Assembly (NCBI GenBank): GCA_017411905.1
Contig: JAFQPB010000023.1
Location: forward strand, 1-7,811
DNA: 7,811 nt
Direction of reading: 5' to 3'
Source of the DNA: Oscillospiraceae bacterium
GTDB taxonomy: Bacteria; Bacillota_A; Clostridia; Oscillospirales; Oscillospiraceae
The notes beneath the pieces were generated by a model. That model ran no database searches and was not told where the DNA came from. It was given only the letters and a program-made list of their open reading frames with translations. Of this stretch, positions 5,374-7,811 are shown piece after piece (positions within the stretch are counted from its first letter, which is position 1; every line of letters starts with the position of its first letter). The position numbers and the translations under genes are program-made.

Positions 5374-5430
5374 GTCCGCAAGCGGACGAATAAATCCCTT
5401 CCCCCGGGGGAGGGGATATGGCGGACGAGG
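5374..5430. repeat. GC-rich hairpin repeat, single unit
   Basis: A small hairpin GTCCGC/GCGGAC (5374-5379 with 5382-5387) is followed by a 24-bp near-perfect palindrome, ATCCCTTCCCCC against GGGGGAGGGGAT (5394-5405, 5406-5417), with one mismatch, and then a GGCGGACGAGGG tail. The C-run/G-run arm followed by a G-rich tail has the same plan as each half of the element at 7316-7413, so I read it as a lone unit of that family. It ends about 17 nt before the ribosome site of the next gene. Confidence 0.6.
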
Positions 5431-5460
5431 GTGCGATACATAAAACAAAGGAAGAAATCT

Positions 5461-5835
5461 ATGAATGAACGAAGCTATTTATATGCCATCGATGGCAAGT
5501 ACTTACTGACCCCGGATGCAGGGGTGCAAATGACCTTTTCGGACTTGGACGATGGGGAATCGGGTCGGGATGAAAGCGGCTATATGCACCGAAGGATACT
5601 GCGCCGTGGGGTCAAAAAGTGGCAGTTTTTGTACAGCGTGCTGACCCAAGAGGAGTACCGCTATATGCGCAGCGTCCTCTCCGGCGGCGGTACGTTTTCC
5701 TTTTCCTACCCTGACCCGGATGACCCCACAAAAACCCTTAGCTGCAGTGCCTATCTCTCGGAATACGGCGTTTTGTGGCAGTCGGCAAAAACCGGGCTTT
5801 ACCGCAACTTAAAATTTGATGTCATCGAGTGTTAG
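5461..5835 (+). CDS. Distal tail / baseplate protein, DUF6711-like
   Basis: 124 residues beginning MNERSYLYAIDGKYLLTPDAG. The segment SDLDDGESGRDESGYMHRRI (about 26-45), followed by a sheet with KKWQFLYSVLTQEEY and FSYPDP (about 79-84), is a pattern I recognise from a small family (DUF6711) encoded after the tape measure gene in Clostridia phages. By position it should be the distal tail protein that attaches the tail tip, the place held by Dit in other siphoviruses; this is an inference. The ATG at 5461 has AAGGAAG at 5448-5454 as ribosome site. A longer in-frame reading from 5362 would run through the hairpin repeat and is rejected. Confidence 0.6.
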   Translation: MNERSYLYAIDGKYLLTPDAGVQMTFSDLDDGESGRDESGYMHRRILRRGVKKWQFLYSVLTQEEYRYMRSVLSGGGTFSFSYPDPDDPTKTLSCSAYLSEYGVLWQSAKTGLYRNLKFDVIEC

Positions 5836-5843
5836 GAGGGCGT

Positions 5844-7310
5844 ATGCACAGGATTATTCTATCTGACGGCACCGTCCTCTCCTCCGGCGCAGAGGGCACC
5901 GCCATCCGGCACCTTACGGTGACGAAAAGCGTATGCAGCAGTGAGGAGCTGACCCTCGGCACGGTCTGCGCAGCGGTGGCAGAAATGGAGCTGATGGACA
6001 CGGGCGGTGTCTGCCCTCTGCAGGCGGGAGAGGAATTTGCCCTCTACCGGGATGGGGCACTTTTAGGCGTTTTTACCGTGGAGACACCCAAGCGGCTGTC
6101 CTCCACCCGGTTTTCCGTCACCGCCTACGACCCGGTGGCAAAGCTGGATAAAAATCTGGACACGTGGCTGCAGAGCCTTACCGGTTGGCCGTACCCTATG
6201 GAGGATTTTGCCCGTATGGTCTGCGAGAAGTGCGGTGTGACCCTTTCCGAGGAACATATCCCCGGCGGTGTGTGCATCGTTCCTGCCATACAGGGAAGCG
6301 GCATTACCGGCAGGCAGCTCCTTTGCTGGGTGGGAGAGGTGGCAGGCCGCTTTCTTCGGGCAAGGCCGGACGGTACGCTGGAATTTGCGTGGTACACACC
6401 GACAGAAAAGCACCTCGGCACAGAGGCGTGCCCTATTTTTGGCGGTACCCTTTCCTACGGGGATTACGAAACAGAAAAAATCCAGAAGATCCAAATCCGC
6501 AAGGCGCAAACGGATGTGGGGCTTATCTACCCGGAGAGTGCCGGGGAGAACGCCTATGTCATTGAGGGCAACCCCATCCTCACCGGCGGCGAGGGAGATA
6601 TGGAGACAGCAGCGCGGCTTTACGGGCAGCTTTGTGACCTTTCCTATTGCCCCTTTTCTGCGGAGGTGCCGGTGGGCTTGGTGACTCCCGGGGAGGTCGT
6701 CACCGTTTCTGCCGCCGGGGGAAAGACCTTTTCCACGCTCATTATGACAGTGGAAAGCCGGGGCAGCCGGGATAAGATTTCCAGCACCGGCAGCCAAAGC
6801 AGGCACAGCAGCAGCGCACAAAGCGATTTCAGCCTGTCCTCCCTTGCGGGAAGGATTATGACCCTCCAAACAGACTTAAACGGCATCCGGGCAGAAAATA
6901 AAGACGGTGACGGCAAAGCCGCCGCGCTCCGGCTTACTGTAGACAGCCTGCAGGCAGAGGTCTCCCGACAGGGCACCCAGCTAAACAGCGGCCTGACCCG
7001 CTTGGAGCAGACAGCCGAAAGCTTAAAGATCGATGTACAGACTGTCAAAGAGACTGGGGCAGGGAAGGTCACCACCTCCACCGGCTACACCTTCGATGAG
7101 ACAGGACTGCATATCCGCAAAGCGGGCAAGGAAATGGAAAACCGGGTAGACCATACGGGAATGTACGTCCACCGCAGCGGTGAGGTGATCCTCCGGGCAG
7201 ATGCATCCGGTGTCCTTGCCACCGATGTGCAGGTGAAAAATTACCTCTGCGTAGGCGAACACGCCCGGTTTCAGGACTATGACGGCGGCACCGGCTGTTT
7301 TTATTTGTAG
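5844..7310 (+). CDS. Baseplate hub / tail-tip protein with coiled coil and C-terminal fibre module
   Basis: 488 residues. Residues 1 to about 310 look like the beta-rich hub (gp27-like fold) of Tal-type tail proteins: FALYRDGALLGVFTVETPKRLSSTRFSVTAYD (in part, about 61-92; the 'ligand-like' VFTVETP and VTAYDPVAKLDKN stretches) is typical. A Ser-rich linker with SSTGSQSRHSSSAQSDFS lies at about 312-331, then a predicted coiled coil (about 335-400: heptad-like LQTDLNGIRAEN, LQAEVSRQ, LEQTAESLKIDVQTVKE). The C-terminal module (about 406-488) carries TTSTGYTFDETGLHIRKAGK and a VLATDVQVKNYLCVGEHARF end, common in tail-tip proteins of Bacillota phages. No peptidoglycan hydrolase domain was seen. 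ATG 5844 follows AGGAGG (5834-5839) by 4 nt; GTG 5829 is an in-frame alternative that overlaps the previous gene. Probably involved in opening the tail and contact with the cell surface. Confidence 0.75.
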   Translation: MHRIILSDGTVLSSGAEGTAIRHLTVTKSVCSSEELTLGTVCAAVAEMELMDTGGVCPLQAGEEFALYRDGALLGVFTVETPKRLSSTRFSVTAYDPVAKLDKNLDTWLQSLTGWPYPMEDFARMVCEKCGVTLSEEHIPGGVCIVPAIQGSGITGRQLLCWVGEVAGRFLRARPDGTLEFAWYTPTEKHLGTEACPIFGGTLSYGDYETEKIQKIQIRKAQTDVGLIYPESAGENAYVIEGNPILTGGEGDMETAARLYGQLCDLSYCPFSAEVPVGLVTPGEVVTVSAAGGKTFSTLIMTVESRGSRDKISSTGSQSRHSSSAQSDFSLSSLAGRIMTLQTDLNGIRAENKDGDGKAAALRLTVDSLQAEVSRQGTQLNSGLTRLEQTAESLKIDVQTVKETGAGKVTTSTGYTFDETGLHIRKAGKEMENRVDHTGMYVHRSGEVILRADASGVLATDVQVKNYLCVGEHARFQDYDGGTGCFYL

Positions 7311-7315
7311 AAAAT

Positions 7316-7413
7316 AACCCTCCCCTTTGGGGAGGGGGGACCGCGCAGCGGTGGGTGAGGTTAACCTCATCCGTCAGCCCTTGTGGGCTGCCACCTTCCC
7401 CAAAGGGGAAGGT
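7316..7413. repeat. Head-to-head pair of GC-rich hairpin repeat units
   Basis: Two inverted half-units meet at TTAA in a perfect 14-bp palindrome, TGAGGTTAACCTCA (7356-7369). The outer 24 bases of each side are inverted copies with three mismatches. The left half has CCCTCCCC/GGGGAGGG (7318-7325 with 7329-7336, loop TTT) and ACCGC/GCGGT (7340-7344 with 7348-7352); the right half has CAGCCC/GGGCTG (7375-7380 with 7385-7390) and CCTTCCCC/GGGGAAGG (7394-7401 with 7405-7412, loop AAA). The inner hairpins of the two halves differ in sequence but hold the same place. Such elements are familiar to me as dispersed repeats in gut Clostridia. Confidence 0.75.
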
Positions 7414-7416
7414 TTT
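7393..7416 (+). terminator. Possible intrinsic terminator or attenuator within the repeat
   Basis: The last hairpin of the repeat, ACCTTCCCC/GGGGAAGGT with loop AAA, is followed by TTTTAAT. The stem is strong but the T-run is short (four), and a tail gene with a good ribosome site lies directly downstream, so it may only reduce transcription. Confidence 0.3.
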
Positions 7417-7447
7417 AATGTGCAATCAATAATCAAGGAGAAAACCT

Positions 7448-7811
7448 ATGTCCTTACAAACAAAAATCTTTACTTACGGCGGGCTGTACAGCACATCCGC
7501 AAGGTATTACCGGACGGAGCTGCGTATAACGGAGGAGTCGGTTTCTCTTGAGAAAAATGAGTCCGTCCTGTCTTATGAGCTGACCCTCTTTTCCGGTAAC
7601 ACACGCCTTTCCCAATGGCGTACCGGCGCGAAGATATTCTTAAACGGCAAGCAGTATGTCCACCGGGACGGAAACGATTATGACAATCAGATCACCATCG
7701 AACCCCAAAGCAGCCTTGTGCTCTGCGCGGGACAGATAAACGTTCCCCATGAAGCCGACGGCACAGGAAAGCTCTCCGTTTCTTTTTCCGTTTACCATCC
7801 TGTAACAGCCG
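7448..7811 (+). CDS. Phage tail / minor structural protein, DUF859-like, 5' part
   Basis: Partial: the reading frame stays open to the end of the window, giving 121 residues from MSLQTKIFTYGGLYSTSARY. The ATG has AAGGAG at 7435-7440 with a 7-nt spacer. The pattern is beta-rich: strands with ELRITEESVSLEKNESVLSY and ELTLFSG, a strand with IFLNGKQYV, then INVPHEADGTGKLSVSFSVY (about 98-117). The H-x-A-D-G-T-x-x-L/I-S-x-S-F-S pattern is one I know from DUF859-type siphovirus tail proteins, which often come after the tail-tip gene and may be part of the receptor-binding tip. The function is inferred from this and from position. Confidence 0.6.
   Translation, partial: MSLQTKIFTYGGLYSTSARYYRTELRITEESVSLEKNESVLSYELTLFSGNTRLSQWRTGAKIFLNGKQYVHRDGNDYDNQITIEPQSSLVLCAGQINVPHEADGTGKLSVSFSVYHPVTA

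Noticed and set aside
5362..5460. N-terminal extension of the DUF6711-like gene
   Set aside because: It would translate the hairpin repeat; ATG 5461 has a good ribosome site and gives the expected protein start.
7327..7551. Small + strand frame starting inside the head-to-head repeat
   Set aside because: It is in a different frame from the DUF859-like gene, which has the ribosome site and a sensible protein; this frame is its shadow.
1..7811. Tailocin or other headless tail-derived system
   Set aside because: A scaffold and an intact major capsid gene are present with connectors, so the cluster encodes a head as well as a tail.

Overview
This window is a stretch of the head and tail gene cluster of a siphovirus (non-contractile long tail), most likely a prophage of a GC-rich gut-type Clostridia (Bacillota) host. 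The evidence is the gene order (scaffold, capsid, connectors, tail tube, tail chaperones, tape measure, baseplate), the purine-rich AGGAGG-type ribosome binding sites, and palindromic intergenic repeats of a kind I associate with chromosomes of such bacteria. The species cannot be fixed from the window. All genes are on the + strand, and no host gene, tRNA, CRISPR array, integrase or lysis gene is present.

Head module (1-1917): the C-terminal end of a Gp20-type scaffolding protein, the HK97-fold major capsid protein (292-1254), a head-tail connector (1271-1603) and a small head-closure-like protein (1600-1917). Tail module (2181-5334): a tail-completion/terminator-like protein, the major tail tube protein, two tail assembly chaperone-type proteins (the second a Gp15-family member) and an unusually short tape measure protein with a TTG start. 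Baseplate module (5461-7811): a small DUF6711-like distal tail protein, a baseplate hub/tail-tip protein with coiled coil and C-terminal fibre module, and the 5' part of a DUF859-like tail protein that runs off the window.

Genes are tightly coupled (overlaps or gaps of 16 nt or less) except at four junctions: 1918-2180, 4025-4221, 5335-5460 and 7311-7447. Each of these is almost filled, from just after the stop codon to just before the next ribosome binding site, by repetitive DNA. There are three types: (a) units starting TTGTAGGG that can fold into a three-way junction, three in tandem in the first gap and two in the second; (b) 7-bp-period tandem tracts in the first and third gaps; (c) GC-rich C-run/G-run hairpin units, one in the third gap and a head-to-head pair in the fourth.

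The most interesting points are the three-way-junction array, whose units keep a common frame but have different self-complementary stem sequences; the way repeats exactly occupy four inter-gene gaps of a phage late operon; the tape measure protein, which looks like only the C-terminal half of a typical one and begins just after a repeat array; a possible A AAG GGC slippage site before the Gp15 gene; and a possible ATT start for the tail-completion gene.
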